NCBI GenBank assembly: GCA_016191555.1
Contig: JACPVX010000011.1
Location: forward strand, 1-64,000
Source of the DNA: Bacteroidota bacterium
GTDB taxonomy: Bacteria > Bacteroidota > Bacteroidia > Cytophagales > Cyclobacteriaceae
Length of the DNA: 64,000 nucleotides
Reading direction: 5' to 3'
The notes beneath the pieces were generated by a model, which had not been told where the DNA came from, searched no databases, and saw only the letters and a list, made by a program, of their open reading frames with translations. The position numbers and the translations under genes are program-made. Shown one piece after another: positions 41,848 through 50,754 of the stretch. Every line of letters starts with the position of its first letter. Positions within the stretch are counted from its first letter, which is position 1.

Positions 41848-42888
41848 CTATTCAAAACTTTTAAAATGATTCCATCCTTGCGCCTTCAAGGGCACAACGG
41901 TTTGCTGCTTTGTTACCATCACATTTTGTTGTGTGTTGCTGTGCATGTGTCCGATAAAATGAATATCCGGATGGTTTTTTAATTTTTCGTGATCGGCAGG
42001 TGAGATGGTGAACAGTAACTCATAATCTTCACCGCCATTCAAAGCACATGTAATCGGGTCGAGTTTAAATTCGATAGCTGTTTCGAAGGTCATCGAATCA
42101 ATCGGCACATTCTCTTCAAAAATCTTTACACCTAAATTGGAGTTCTTGCCCAAATGCATCAATTCAGAGGCCAATCCATCGGATATGTCGATCATGGAAG
42201 TTGGTACGATATTATTTTCAAATAGCTCGTGAATGATATCCATGCGAGCTTCCGGCTTTAATTGGCGGCCTACTAAGTATTCATACTTTTCAAGATCAGG
42301 CTGCATCTCAGGGTTGGTAAGAAATACTTGCTTCTCCCGCTCCAACACTTGAAGGCCCATGTAGGCAGCGCCCAAATCTCCGGTCACGCAAATGATATCA
42401 TTATTTTTTGCAGTGCTTCTTCGCGCCACTTTGTCTTTTGCCACCCGACCGATCGCGGTAATAGAAATTACCAAACCGGAAGCGGAGGCCGTTGTGTCAC
42501 CACCTACCAAATCTACTTTGTAATTTTCGCATGCTGCATGGATGCCACTGTACAAAGCATCAATCGCTTCTATCGAAAATCGATTGCTCAGACCAAGACC
42601 AATGGTGATTTGCTCCGGCTTTCCATTCATGGCCGCAATGTCGGATACATTTACAGCAACTGCTTTATAACCCAAGTGTTGCAACGGCATGTACGATAAA
42701 TCGAAGTGAATGCCTTCCAATAACATATCAGTTGTTATTACCAGATAATCCTCACCAGCATCGATCATGGCTGCATCATCGCCAATACCTAGTACAGATG
42801 TAGGGTTTTGTAAGGAAAATTGCTTTTGAATGCGTTCGATCAGCCCAAATTCTCCGATTTGATTCAGTTCAGTGCGGTTTTCTGCCAT
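41848..42888 (-). CDS. thiL: Thiamine-monophosphate kinase
   Basis: A 346-residue PurM-like ATPase converting thiamine phosphate to thiamine diphosphate. Motifs are GIGDDAAMID, TTDMLLEGIHFD, VNVSDIAAMNGKPE, GGDTTAS, CVTGDLG and DISDGLASELMHL. The ATG at 42888 is chosen because the frame upstream starts only with TTG at 42933, and a -7 element overlaps that TTG. No TPP riboswitch is visible in the short leader. Confidence 0.95.
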   Translation of the reverse strand: MAENRTELNQIGEFGLIERIQKQFSLQNPTSVLGIGDDAAMIDAGEDYLVITTDMLLEGIHFDLSYMPLQHLGYKAVAVNVSDIAAMNGKPEQITIGLGLSNRFSIEAIDALYSGIHAACENYKVDLVGGDTTASASGLVISITAIGRVAKDKVARRSTAKNNDIICVTGDLGAAYMGLQVLEREKQVFLTNPEMQPDLEKYEYLVGRQLKPEARMDIIHELFENNIVPTSMIDISDGLASELMHLGKNSNLGVKIFEENVPIDSMTFETAIEFKLDPITCALNGGEDYELLFTISPADHEKLKNHPDIHFIGHMHSNTQQNVMVTKQQTVVPLKAQGWNHFKSFE

Positions 42889-42930
42889 GCGGTAATATTG
42901 TTTGGTCGCTTGATATGTTGGTTCGTCCGA

Positions 42931-42938
42931 CAAAAGTA
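42931..42938 (-). promoter_or_regulatory. Promoter -7 element of thiL
   Basis: Minus strand TACTTTTG matches TAnnTTTG and lies 43 nt before the chosen thiL ATG. It supports the shorter thiL, since transcription would start after the alternative TTG codon. Confidence 0.6.
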
Positions 42939-43007
42939 CAACTTGAAGCGAATACTACCGCCATTTGCCGCAAGGCTTAGTATCTAGAATCAAACAAAAG
43001 AAGATAT

Positions 43008-43166
43008 ATGAAGAAGTTACTTGTACCTTTTATAGCCGCTTTGATCTTTTTTAGTTCATGCCGCGTGGAGAAGTCGTACTACCAAACTTCCATTGGTAAG
43101 AAGAAACAGAAATACTACAACGATTTGCAATTTGGAGCTAGTAAGCATCCGAAGCGGACGTTTTAG
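43008..43166 (+). CDS. Very small lipoprotein, 52 residues
   Basis: An ATG at 43008 opens a 52-codon frame ending TAG at 43166. The product begins with a lipoprotein signal (MKKLLVPFIAALIFFSSC, Cys18), then a basic, Tyr- and Lys-rich tail including SYYQTSIGKKKQKYYNDL. The good signal peptide argues that it is real. It sits after the divergent thiL promoter, and its last 29 nt overlap the 3' end of the convergent membrane-TPR gene. Its function is unknown; such tiny basic lipoproteins are common and unnamed in Bacteroidota. Confidence 0.7.
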   Translation: MKKLLVPFIAALIFFSSCRVEKSYYQTSIGKKKQKYYNDLQFGASKHPKRTF

Positions 43167-46146
43167 AAAATAGGGTTGAGTTAGTATTTACAAATTCTTC
43201 GAATCGCTTAGTTGACATGAGTTGCTTCAACTTCGTTAATGATTGTTGTGCCTCTTCATCAAAACCCAGAGCTGCTGATAATTTGCTATGTTCTTTTAAC
43301 AGCCTCACTGAATTAGGATTGGCCAACAAGCCATTTACTAATATGGAGTAGGGCTTCAGCCGATCAGTTGTGTCTTTTGTGTAATAGTTAGCTGCAAGGA
43401 TTAACCCCTCTTCAAACAAAAGATTAGCTTCTGCTAAATAAGCAATGCTGGATTGCACTTCATTGCCTTTGCCTGTATGGAGTGCAAGCAATGTGGCGAG
43501 GTAGGTGGATTCATTTTTAAACTCAGATGGTAATCCCTCCTTTAGTTTTGATTCTATGAAATCCCATTGTTGAGTAACGGTGCTGAGGAATAAGTTCAGT
43601 ACCAGTATCTCGTCAGCTAGCGATTTACTTTTTAGTTGCGCACCTCGTAATAATTGTAACTCATTAATCGCCAATTGCACTTCGTCTAACCGATACCACT
43701 TTTTACTCCTTTCATAAATGGCTCGCGCGCGAAGATCATTGTCATTGATGCTGTTTGCTATTTTTTGAAAAAGCACAGAGTCTGCCAGCGACACGCGATA
43801 GTGGCACAATCCATTTTTTTCGACATCCGTCAATTCTTCCCATGAAGTGACCGGGCGCTCTAATATTTTCAGGTACACTTTCGCTTGTTGTCTTTCCAAT
43901 GAATCGGTAGAAGAAATTAAAGAACGCCACAGCGGAAGTGCTTCACGAATACTGTCGGTCTCGGAATAAGCAATGGCTTCTCTGAGTTGCGCACCGGGCA
44001 CCTTTTTATCATGTGCAATTTTAAAATAGCGTGCAGCGGTTAGGGCATCGCCTTGTTCTAAAAAATAAATGGCTAATAAATTGTAACGTTTACCCTGATC
44101 AGTAGAATAGGCCATTTCGCGAATGATGTCAATCGCTTTTTTAATTTGGTCTTGTTGATAATAGGCCTGCGCCACTGAAGACAAAAGATATTCTTTAAAA
44201 TTGGCATTAATAGGTTTGCGAGCCAGCGTTGCAATCTTTCGGAGTTGAAGCGTGTCAATCGTGTTGGCTTGATTAGTCAATTGATTGCAGAGTAGCGTGG
44301 CGATTTTTAAGTTTAACACCGTATCCTTCGGAATTTCAAAATTTACTTGCAGGGGCAGACGCTGCGCATTGGCTAACGCGATCGCATTGCTTTGGACACC
44401 CGCATCGTGTGAACCAATCAATTGCAAAAGCGAATCAGCAGGAAACTTGAGATTGAGCTTTACACTCGTAGCGAAGATGTTTGTTTCGGCAGTTATTTTT
44501 GTAAATGATGATTTGCGTGATTTTTGAAAATAGTACAACGATGAATCAAGCAAGCCAATCTGATAGTAGTTAAGCCCTTGCGCATTGGCTAGCAACCCAC
44601 TCCCGTTAAAAATGCTTAAGCCCTCTTTTAAAACTTCCTGATTTTTGGAATAGTTGCCATTGGTACTGTAAATGTCGTTGAGGTTTAAGAAAGTTGCTTC
44701 GCTAGGTGTAGTAGAAAGTAGCCCCTCATATTCTTTCATTTCCTTGATTGGCTCTAGCTGAGTTGCGTATAGTGTGGCTAAAGCATAGTGCGCATGATGA
44801 TTCCGATTTCGGTACGCCAGCGACTTTCGGTAATAGGCTTCGGCAGTTGTCAACTCACTTTGATTGAATTGAATGTCTCCCTGCGCATTGTAAACGGCAG
44901 CAATCGCGCGATCAAAGTAAGATAATAGAGGTGAAGAGAAAGATAGAAATGCAAAAGTAGCAATCGTACCCATCGCACGGAAGGTGAAGAAGGGCATGGC
45001 AGAAGGCTTGTATAATATTCGATATACATGCACATTAGCCATTAGCATTGGACCGAAATTGGCTGTAACATAAGCCAGAAAAATAATTCCGTAGCCCATG
45101 TGAACAAATAAGATTACCTCGCTCAATGTTTCAATCAGTGGGCTGTTGTCGGTACCGATAGAAAAACCGATAGTCGTAAAGGCGGTGAGCAAAAAGCTGA
45201 GGTAAAGAAAAACAGCATGAATGGGATTTTCTACGGCATCAGCGTACAGTGATTCCCGATGACGAACGCCCCAAATCCCCAACACGGCAGAAACAGCTAG
45301 AAGGAAAAATGAGTTAACCGTAATGATGTCCCAGAAAATGTACTTCTCGCGAATCAAAAACGTGATTGTTAAATTGACGAAGTAAATAGCGGAGATCAGA
45401 AAGAAGTGCATCGCACTTTTAGTTGGTGTGCGACTGCTCGTGATCACGGCTACAAAGAATGCAACAATCTCATGCGAAACCATGATCGCGAAAACGATGC
45501 TCATAGCCGTGGCTACCAATAAGGTATTGCCTGACAGAATTAGAAAAGGCTGCGGTACTGCACTAAGGAAAAAAACGGCCAATCCAATGATAAATGTAAT
45601 TGCTGTGAATGTGATAAGCCGCGTGATAAATGAATGATGAGTTCGGAACGATTGAAAGTAATAAGCTGTGCCGGCATAGAGCGCAATGACTACTCCGGAA
45701 ATCGCTTTATGGCTAATACCTAAAACCAGCAGCGACTCCCAATGAAAGCTCACAAGCATGAGGATTAGGAAACCGATCGCGCCTAAAAAGGAAAATCGTT
45801 TTAAGGTTGAGATGAAGGTTACAAAAAAAAGAAAGCCCACGGTTACCCCCAGAAGTAAAGCATAGTATAACCAAGGTGTAGATTGGAGTGAGCTGCCGCT
45901 GAAGGTTTCAAAGAGCACTAAGTTATCGGCAGGTAAATCAATCGATGAAAGGCCTACTGAAAATGAACGAATGGGAGTTTCAATCAATTCAATCTGTTGA
46001 AATTGTTCCCAATTAAAGGCGAGTGACGGATTTTGCAGGTAAGTATAAACGAAAACGATGAATGCGCTCAGCCCAAGTATTGATAAGAGCCAAAATAAGT
46101 TTTGATCGTTCTTCGACCATTTTTTCCAAAACCAAAGTGTATTCAT
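43138..46146 (-). CDS. Large membrane protein with C-terminal TPR repeats
   Basis: A 1002-residue protein that I do not recognise as a named family. Residues 1-415 contain about eleven or twelve hydrophobic helices with one longer extracytoplasmic loop near residues 38-90. Residues 425-1000 are a run of degenerate TPR-like helices, for example ELTTAEAYYRKSLAYRNRNH and LLDSSLYYFQKSRKSS. Topology cannot be fixed by eye; the TPR part likely lies in the periplasm or cytoplasm as a docking platform. Its start is 2 nt after the gatC stop, so it belongs to the plsC-gatC transcript. Confidence 0.75.
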   Translation of the reverse strand: MNTLWFWKKWSKNDQNLFWLLSILGLSAFIVFVYTYLQNPSLAFNWEQFQQIELIETPIRSFSVGLSSIDLPADNLVLFETFSGSSLQSTPWLYYALLLGVTVGFLFFVTFISTLKRFSFLGAIGFLILMLVSFHWESLLVLGISHKAISGVVIALYAGTAYYFQSFRTHHSFITRLITFTAITFIIGLAVFFLSAVPQPFLILSGNTLLVATAMSIVFAIMVSHEIVAFFVAVITSSRTPTKSAMHFFLISAIYFVNLTITFLIREKYIFWDIITVNSFFLLAVSAVLGIWGVRHRESLYADAVENPIHAVFLYLSFLLTAFTTIGFSIGTDNSPLIETLSEVILFVHMGYGIIFLAYVTANFGPMLMANVHVYRILYKPSAMPFFTFRAMGTIATFAFLSFSSPLLSYFDRAIAAVYNAQGDIQFNQSELTTAEAYYRKSLAYRNRNHHAHYALATLYATQLEPIKEMKEYEGLLSTTPSEATFLNLNDIYSTNGNYSKNQEVLKEGLSIFNGSGLLANAQGLNYYQIGLLDSSLYYFQKSRKSSFTKITAETNIFATSVKLNLKFPADSLLQLIGSHDAGVQSNAIALANAQRLPLQVNFEIPKDTVLNLKIATLLCNQLTNQANTIDTLQLRKIATLARKPINANFKEYLLSSVAQAYYQQDQIKKAIDIIREMAYSTDQGKRYNLLAIYFLEQGDALTAARYFKIAHDKKVPGAQLREAIAYSETDSIREALPLWRSLISSTDSLERQQAKVYLKILERPVTSWEELTDVEKNGLCHYRVSLADSVLFQKIANSINDNDLRARAIYERSKKWYRLDEVQLAINELQLLRGAQLKSKSLADEILVLNLFLSTVTQQWDFIESKLKEGLPSEFKNESTYLATLLALHTGKGNEVQSSIAYLAEANLLFEEGLILAANYYTKDTTDRLKPYSILVNGLLANPNSVRLLKEHSKLSAALGFDEEAQQSLTKLKQLMSTKRFEEFVNTNSTLFSKTSASDAY

Positions 46147-46148
46147 GA

Positions 46149-46436
46149 TTACTCGAGTACTTTCGGAACTCTGAAAAATTCAGCATCCTTTTTAGGTGCA
46201 TTTTGTAAAACTTCCTGATGCGATAAATATTGTGCCACTACATCTTCACGCAACGCATTTATTTCGTGACTCATGGTTGTCAATGGCTCAACGCCATCGG
46301 TATTTACCTCATTTAATTTTTCTACAAACGTGAGCATGTTGCTCATGTCGCGCAGCATTTTGTCTGTTTCTTTATCATCAATCTCCAGGCGGGACAGATG
46401 TGCAATCTTCGCTAATGTTTCTGCGTCTAATTTCAT
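46149..46436 (-). CDS. gatC: Asp/Glu-tRNA amidotransferase subunit C
   Basis: A 95-residue GatC, the small stabilising subunit of the GatCAB complex that amidates mischarged Glu-tRNA(Gln) or Asp-tRNA(Asn). The family pattern ETLAKIAHLSRLEID at the N-terminus and VNTDGVEPLTTM are clear. gatA and gatB are not in the window. Its ATG overlaps the plsC stop (ATGA), which indicates translational coupling, and the membrane-TPR gene starts 2 nt after it. Confidence 0.92.
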   Translation of the reverse strand: MKLDAETLAKIAHLSRLEIDDKETDKMLRDMSNMLTFVEKLNEVNTDGVEPLTTMSHEINALREDVVAQYLSHQEVLQNAPKKDAEFFRVPKVLE

Positions 46437-47170
46437 GCTTCCGTTGACAATTCTTTCTTTAACTCTTCATCAATGATCGAAAATACAAGCTGCTTGAGTG
46501 CTGGAATATCGTTGAGAGTCATATTGGTTGTTTCGATAGGTGCATGAAAGATGACTTTCACCGTGCCTCGGTGCAACCGCATTTTCTCTTCATCGGGCAA
46601 AATTATCCAATTATAAGGAATGGTGACAGGTACTACCGCGATTTGTTTTTCAATAGCAGTTCGAAAGGCACCGTCTTTATACGCGCACATCTTTGGCGGC
46701 TCCTTTGTTACCATGCCTCCTTCCGGATAAATGACCAGACTTTTGCCTTCGTCAATGGCTTTCATAGATGCCAAAATGGTATTGAACCGACTCTTTAAAC
46801 TGGCGCGATTTACCGTGATGTGCAGCTTTCGATACATAAAGCCAAACAGTGGAATTTTCTCCATGTCGTTCTTGCCGACAAAAATAGTATTCACCGGATT
46901 GAGTCCCATAGTAGGAATATCCAAATACGAGAAGTGATTCGGACAAAAGATGTATTGCTTTGTTCGATCCAACTTCGTTCTACATTCTACCCGATAAGGT
47001 AAAAATGTCAACACGAACAGGCTCTTTGCCCAGCATCGGTTAATAATGCCTACCCAGCGGTACTGTTTCGGAAACAGGATAGGGTATAGTAAAAGGGGAA
47101 AGAACAGCAAGAACAAGACACTGAAAATAGTGAAGCCATAAATGGTATGGACCAGCCGAATAAATTTCAT
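46433..47170 (-). CDS. plsC: 1-acyl-sn-glycerol-3-phosphate acyltransferase
   Basis: A 245-residue membrane enzyme making phosphatidic acid. It has N-terminal hydrophobic helices (about 8-33), the catalytic HX4D motif in NHFSYLD, the substrate-binding region near FMYRKLHITVNR, and the third motif YPEGGMV in place of FPEGTR, a form I recall in Bacteroidota. It is the first gene of the plsC-gatC-membrane-TPR unit; the M24 peptidase gene lies 15 nt upstream on the same strand. Confidence 0.9.
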   Translation of the reverse strand: MKFIRLVHTIYGFTIFSVLFLLFFPLLLYPILFPKQYRWVGIINRCWAKSLFVLTFLPYRVECRTKLDRTKQYIFCPNHFSYLDIPTMGLNPVNTIFVGKNDMEKIPLFGFMYRKLHITVNRASLKSRFNTILASMKAIDEGKSLVIYPEGGMVTKEPPKMCAYKDGAFRTAIEKQIAVVPVTIPYNWIILPDEEKMRLHRGTVKVIFHAPIETTNMTLNDIPALKQLVFSIIDEELKKELSTEA

Positions 47171-47185
47171 GGCATCACTTCACGT

Positions 47186-48529
47186 TCACTTGTTGATCGT
47201 TCCTGGCTTCGGAATTAAAATCAATTCTGTTTGTCGTCCATCGATGTATCGGAAACCGGTTTCGTCAAAGTAGCCATCTTCTTCTAATTGAATACGCACT
47301 TCCTTTTTCCATTCGATCACATACACCGATGCGTTTAGCTCAATGGAATATGCTGTGTTATAATGCATGGGGTAATCGCCTGTATGAGGAACACCATTTT
47401 GCATATCCCACATCCCGATAGTAGTTCCGGCTGCGTGCCCATGAAATCCAATAGGGTGTGTATAGATCGAAGGGTTAATGCTTGCCGCAATCGCCTGATT
47501 GCGTGAGTCAGCCAAAATTGAATTACCGGTTTTCCCTTCCTTGAAATTGCCGGTCAAAATATCTTGAAGTTTGTTGCCGCGCCTAAAGGCATTTTTCAAA
47601 TATTCAGGGGCATCGGTTTCTCCGGCTTTTAAAATGTAAGCATGTTGCTGCGTGTCGGTATTCAAACGGAGGTAAGTGATTCCAAAATCAACATGCAGAA
47701 GATCGCCTGGCATAATCACGAGCGGTTGTGGTCTTTTGAACATCATCGTTTCCGGCTCCTCGCGTTGAATAGAAACGGACGGTTGAAACCAAGTATCTAG
47801 TTTCAGTCGCTTAATTTCTTCGCGATACCACCACACCACATCTTCGGTGGTGGTCACGCCGGGTTGAATCACTTTGTCAGAAAATCCTTCCGTAATAATC
47901 TGATGTGCAATGCGGCAAATTTGTTGGTAGATCACCATTTCTTTTTCAGTGCGAGTTTCTAACCATGCGACTGCGAGTTTCTCAGCAGAAGTTACATGTG
48001 TAAACAAGCGCTTGGGCAACGCTGTCAGAAACTGATCATAGTCGTTAGCGGTCATTCCGTCAGCATGACCCCAATGAGGTGCTTTGTTAATACCGATTTT
48101 TTTTGGATTGCGTTCGTCAATCAAATGTGCTAGTTGAGCCCATTGATCAGGCTGTTGATCCGGGTCCCAAGCGCGTTTAAAAACTTTGCCAACATCGTAG
48201 CGAGCAACTGCCAAGTATTCCAGTCCCAAATCGTTGCCCTTATTGTCTTTCCCTTTATCATAAACCACCAACATGGTTGTCCTCCTAGCTGCAAACCAGG
48301 TTGCAGGCAGAAGTGTGCGAATCACCGGATCTTCATTGTATTCTCGAGAAATAATCACCCACATGTCAAATCCTTCCCTTCGCATCAGGGTAGGTAACAC
48401 GGTTCGTAAGCGATCTTCGAGTAACTCATCCACCACCTTTGCTTGATCGCGCTGTGAAAGGATGGCTGGATATTGAGCGATGGAAAATTTTGTGATTAAA
48501 GTAAGCGCAACTACAACAAGATACTTCAT
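47186..48529 (-). CDS. M24 family metallopeptidase (Xaa-Pro aminopeptidase-like), secreted
   Basis: A 447-residue exported pita-bread-fold protein with a signal peptide (about residues 1-18, KFSIAQ). The five metal ligands can be placed: Asp in LLHVDFGITY, Asp in LNTDTQQ, His in FHGHAAGTTIG, Glu in SIELNASV and Glu in the VRIQLEED region. The N-terminal creatinase-like domain precedes it. Activity on Xaa-Pro peptides is likely but not certain, since the spacing is looser than in PepP at 58563. Minus-strand TATTTTGC about 28 nt upstream is a weak -7 candidate. Confidence 0.85.
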   Translation of the reverse strand: MKYLVVVALTLITKFSIAQYPAILSQRDQAKVVDELLEDRLRTVLPTLMRREGFDMWVIISREYNEDPVIRTLLPATWFAARRTTMLVVYDKGKDNKGNDLGLEYLAVARYDVGKVFKRAWDPDQQPDQWAQLAHLIDERNPKKIGINKAPHWGHADGMTANDYDQFLTALPKRLFTHVTSAEKLAVAWLETRTEKEMVIYQQICRIAHQIITEGFSDKVIQPGVTTTEDVVWWYREEIKRLKLDTWFQPSVSIQREEPETMMFKRPQPLVIMPGDLLHVDFGITYLRLNTDTQQHAYILKAGETDAPEYLKNAFRRGNKLQDILTGNFKEGKTGNSILADSRNQAIAASINPSIYTHPIGFHGHAAGTTIGMWDMQNGVPHTGDYPMHYNTAYSIELNASVYVIEWKKEVRIQLEEDGYFDETGFRYIDGRQTELILIPKPGTINK

Positions 48530-48604
48530 GAATTAAGTGGGTCAGATTTAAGCTTGCAAAATAACAGGATTTCAGCGGCAGCGATAAATTGTAGTGTTAA
48601 AATT

Positions 48605-49159
48605 TTATAATCTAATTTTTATTTCGCACCGCTGGTCTTTCAGTATGACTCGGGCATTTTCAACTTCAACTTTGGATTTGTTATCGTCCATTTTCTCTTT
48701 AATGGCACTTTTGATCTCTTTCATTCGCATTGACTCAATAAAGCGCTTCACCTCCTCCTCATTTTCGAGGATTAACTTCGGTACCATGGTTGGCTTGTCG
48801 TCTTCGCCTTTGGCCACCATGGTAAAGAAAGAGGAATTGGTATGTTTGGTTATACCTGATTTTACATTTTGAGATTCTACCCGAATGCCGACCACCAGCG
48901 ATGTTTTGCCGACATAATTTACGGAAGCCATCATCGATACTAATTCACCCACTTCTACCGGTTGCAGAAATTCGACATTATCTACCGAAACCGTCACACA
49001 ATACGTCTCGGCATGCTTGCTGGCAGTAGCATAGGCTACCTTATCCATGAGTGAAAGCAAAATGCCCCCATGGATTTTACCACCAAAGTTGGCGTATGCC
49101 GGAATCATCAATTCTGTAATGGTAGTTTGTGAGAGGCGAACGGGTTTGGAGGAGGTCAT
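48605..49159 (-). CDS. Acyl-CoA thioesterase (hotdog fold)
   Basis: A 184-residue YciA/BFIT-like thioesterase. The hotdog helix region GGKIHGGILLSLMDKVAYAT carries the usual catalytic Asp, and the strand set VDNVEFLQPVEVGELV follows. A charged C-terminal tail of about 55 residues extends beyond the domain. Its ATG overlaps the stop of an ORF6N remnant by 4 nt. Confidence 0.9.
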   Translation of the reverse strand: MTSSKPVRLSQTTITELMIPAYANFGGKIHGGILLSLMDKVAYATASKHAETYCVTVSVDNVEFLQPVEVGELVSMMASVNYVGKTSLVVGIRVESQNVKSGITKHTNSSFFTMVAKGEDDKPTMVPKLILENEEEVKRFIESMRMKEIKSAIKEKMDDNKSKVEVENARVILKDQRCEIKIRL

Positions 49160-49380
49160 TTGGAATTTATTTTGACACCAATTTTTCTTCTTGGCAATTT
49201 GGACGAATCACTTGATGTCACATTTTGTGATATCAAGTGATTGAACTCGATATCCGTCAAATGAAACATAAAATCACCATGAACCCTTTTTGAATTTCGT
49301 TTTACGGCTTGATTCAAAATTTTGGTTTCAACTGAATACATTTCAGCCAAATCTTTATCCAGCATAATTCTGTGGGGCAT
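49156..49380 (-). pseudogene. ORF6N-domain remnant
   Basis: A 74-residue fragment with the centre of an ORF6N domain, found in phage-type antirepressor and KilA-N-like proteins: IMLDKDLAEMYSVETKILNQ, then KRNSKRVHGDFMFHLT. The usual N-terminal beta strand (an IRGQKV-like segment) is missing, and the expected RRKLPYAFTEQG end is replaced by an unrelated basic tail. The frame upstream of 49380 meets a stop at the MATE gene's end. It is probably a decayed gene, although a short functional protein cannot be excluded. Confidence 0.65.
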
Positions 49381-49383
49381 TAT

Positions 49384-49391
49384 CAAATATA
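49384..49391 (-). promoter_or_regulatory. Possible -7 element before the ORF6N remnant and thioesterase
   Basis: Minus strand TATATTTG matches TAnnTTTG just after the MATE stop. It may now serve the thioesterase gene through the remnant. No -33 element is visible at the right distance. Confidence 0.4.
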
Positions 49392-49397
49392 AAAACT

Positions 49398-50735
49398 TTA
49401 CACCAATTTATTGCTTAATCGGTAGAAGCGCACAAACATAGCGCTGGCGGTTAAGGTGAGGCCAATCAACAATCCAATCCAAATGCCGATTGCGCCCCAG
49501 CCAAAGACAAATGTAAAGCAGTAGCCCAATGGCAAACCAATAATCCAATAGGAAACAAAAATCAAGAGTGAAGGTACCTTCACGTCTTGCAATCCACGCA
49601 GTGCGCCTATACACACCACTTGCGCTCCATCGCTTAATTGAAACAATCCGGCTATAATCAACAGCGGCCCTGCAATGGCAATAACATTTTCATCGATGAC
49701 ATAGAAATGTGGTAGCAGATCGCGGCCGGCAATGAACAATATCGCCCACGCACTCATAATCACCATAGCCAATCCCAACAAGGCATAAGCAGCTTGCCGC
49801 AGATTGACATAATCTTTTTTTCCTAAAAAATTGCTTACGCGAATGGTGGCTGCTGCCGCCAAACCCGAGGTCGTCATGTAACTGATCGTGGCAAGATTGA
49901 TAGCGATCTGATGTGCAGCTAATGCACTTGTTCCGAGCCAACCCATCATCACCAATGAAAAATCGAAAGCAGCTACTTCAAAAATAAACTGTAATCCGGC
50001 CGGCAAGCCGATGTGCAGCATCTTAGAAATTAATTTTCTGGAGTAGTTGCCAATGGAAAACCCAATACGGTACTTCTCAAATCGTGGAGCGAAGTAAACA
50101 AATCCCGCAAAAGCGGCTGCCATTAAAATTCTGGAAACGAGTGTAGCATATCCTGCCCCGTTTAAACCCAATGCCGGAAAACCAAAATGTCCATAAATCA
50201 AAATGTAATTGAGGCCAATGTTGACGAAGTTGCTCGCGATAACAATGATCATAGCAATTCGCGTCATTGACAACCCTTCCGTAAACTGACGAAAGGTTTG
50301 AAAGATCAATATCGGGATTAATGAGTAGGTGATGATGCTGAGATAAGGTGTGGCCAGTTCCACCACTTCCGGTGGTTGGTTGATATGATACAGCACCTTC
50401 ATGCCTATCGAAACAACGCCAATTAAAACAAAACTGTTGAGCACGTTGATTAATAGACCGTGTTTGAGTATGGACGCAATTTGCCCATCATTTCGTTCTC
50501 CATCTGCGGTCGCGACCAAAGGTGTTATGGCGTAGGAAACACCAATCCCAAAGAGCAATAGGAAATTGAAAGCCACATTCGCCAATCCGGCTCCGGCTAA
50601 GTGAGCTGCACCTAAGTTGCCAACCATAATATTATCAGCCACACCCATAGTAACATGCCCCAGTTGACTCAACATTACTGGGTAAGCCAACTGAAAACCT
50701 TCGCGAAGATGTGGTTTATATTTTTCGATATGCAT
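49398..50735 (-). CDS. MATE family efflux transporter
   Basis: A 445-residue twelve-helix multidrug and toxin extrusion protein (NorM-like). Family landmarks are YPVMLSQLGHVTMGVADNIM at the start, the GAAHLAGAGLANVAF block, and the second-half repeat IGLPAGLQFIFEVAAFDFS. It would exchange Na+ or H+ for cationic drugs. A minus-strand TAAATTTG at 50758-50765 is a candidate -7 element, inside the end of the NUDIX gene. Confidence 0.93.
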   Translation of the reverse strand: MHIEKYKPHLREGFQLAYPVMLSQLGHVTMGVADNIMVGNLGAAHLAGAGLANVAFNFLLLFGIGVSYAITPLVATADGERNDGQIASILKHGLLINVLNSFVLIGVVSIGMKVLYHINQPPEVVELATPYLSIITYSLIPILIFQTFRQFTEGLSMTRIAMIIVIASNFVNIGLNYILIYGHFGFPALGLNGAGYATLVSRILMAAAFAGFVYFAPRFEKYRIGFSIGNYSRKLISKMLHIGLPAGLQFIFEVAAFDFSLVMMGWLGTSALAAHQIAINLATISYMTTSGLAAAATIRVSNFLGKKDYVNLRQAAYALLGLAMVIMSAWAILFIAGRDLLPHFYVIDENVIAIAGPLLIIAGLFQLSDGAQVVCIGALRGLQDVKVPSLLIFVSYWIIGLPLGYCFTFVFGWGAIGIWIGLLIGLTLTASAMFVRFYRLSNKLV

Positions 50736-50754
50736 TCGTTTGCTAGTTCTGAGT

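Noticed and set aside
42889..43007. TPP riboswitch upstream of thiL
   Set aside because: No conserved THI-box segments are visible, and the -7 element leaves only a short leader.
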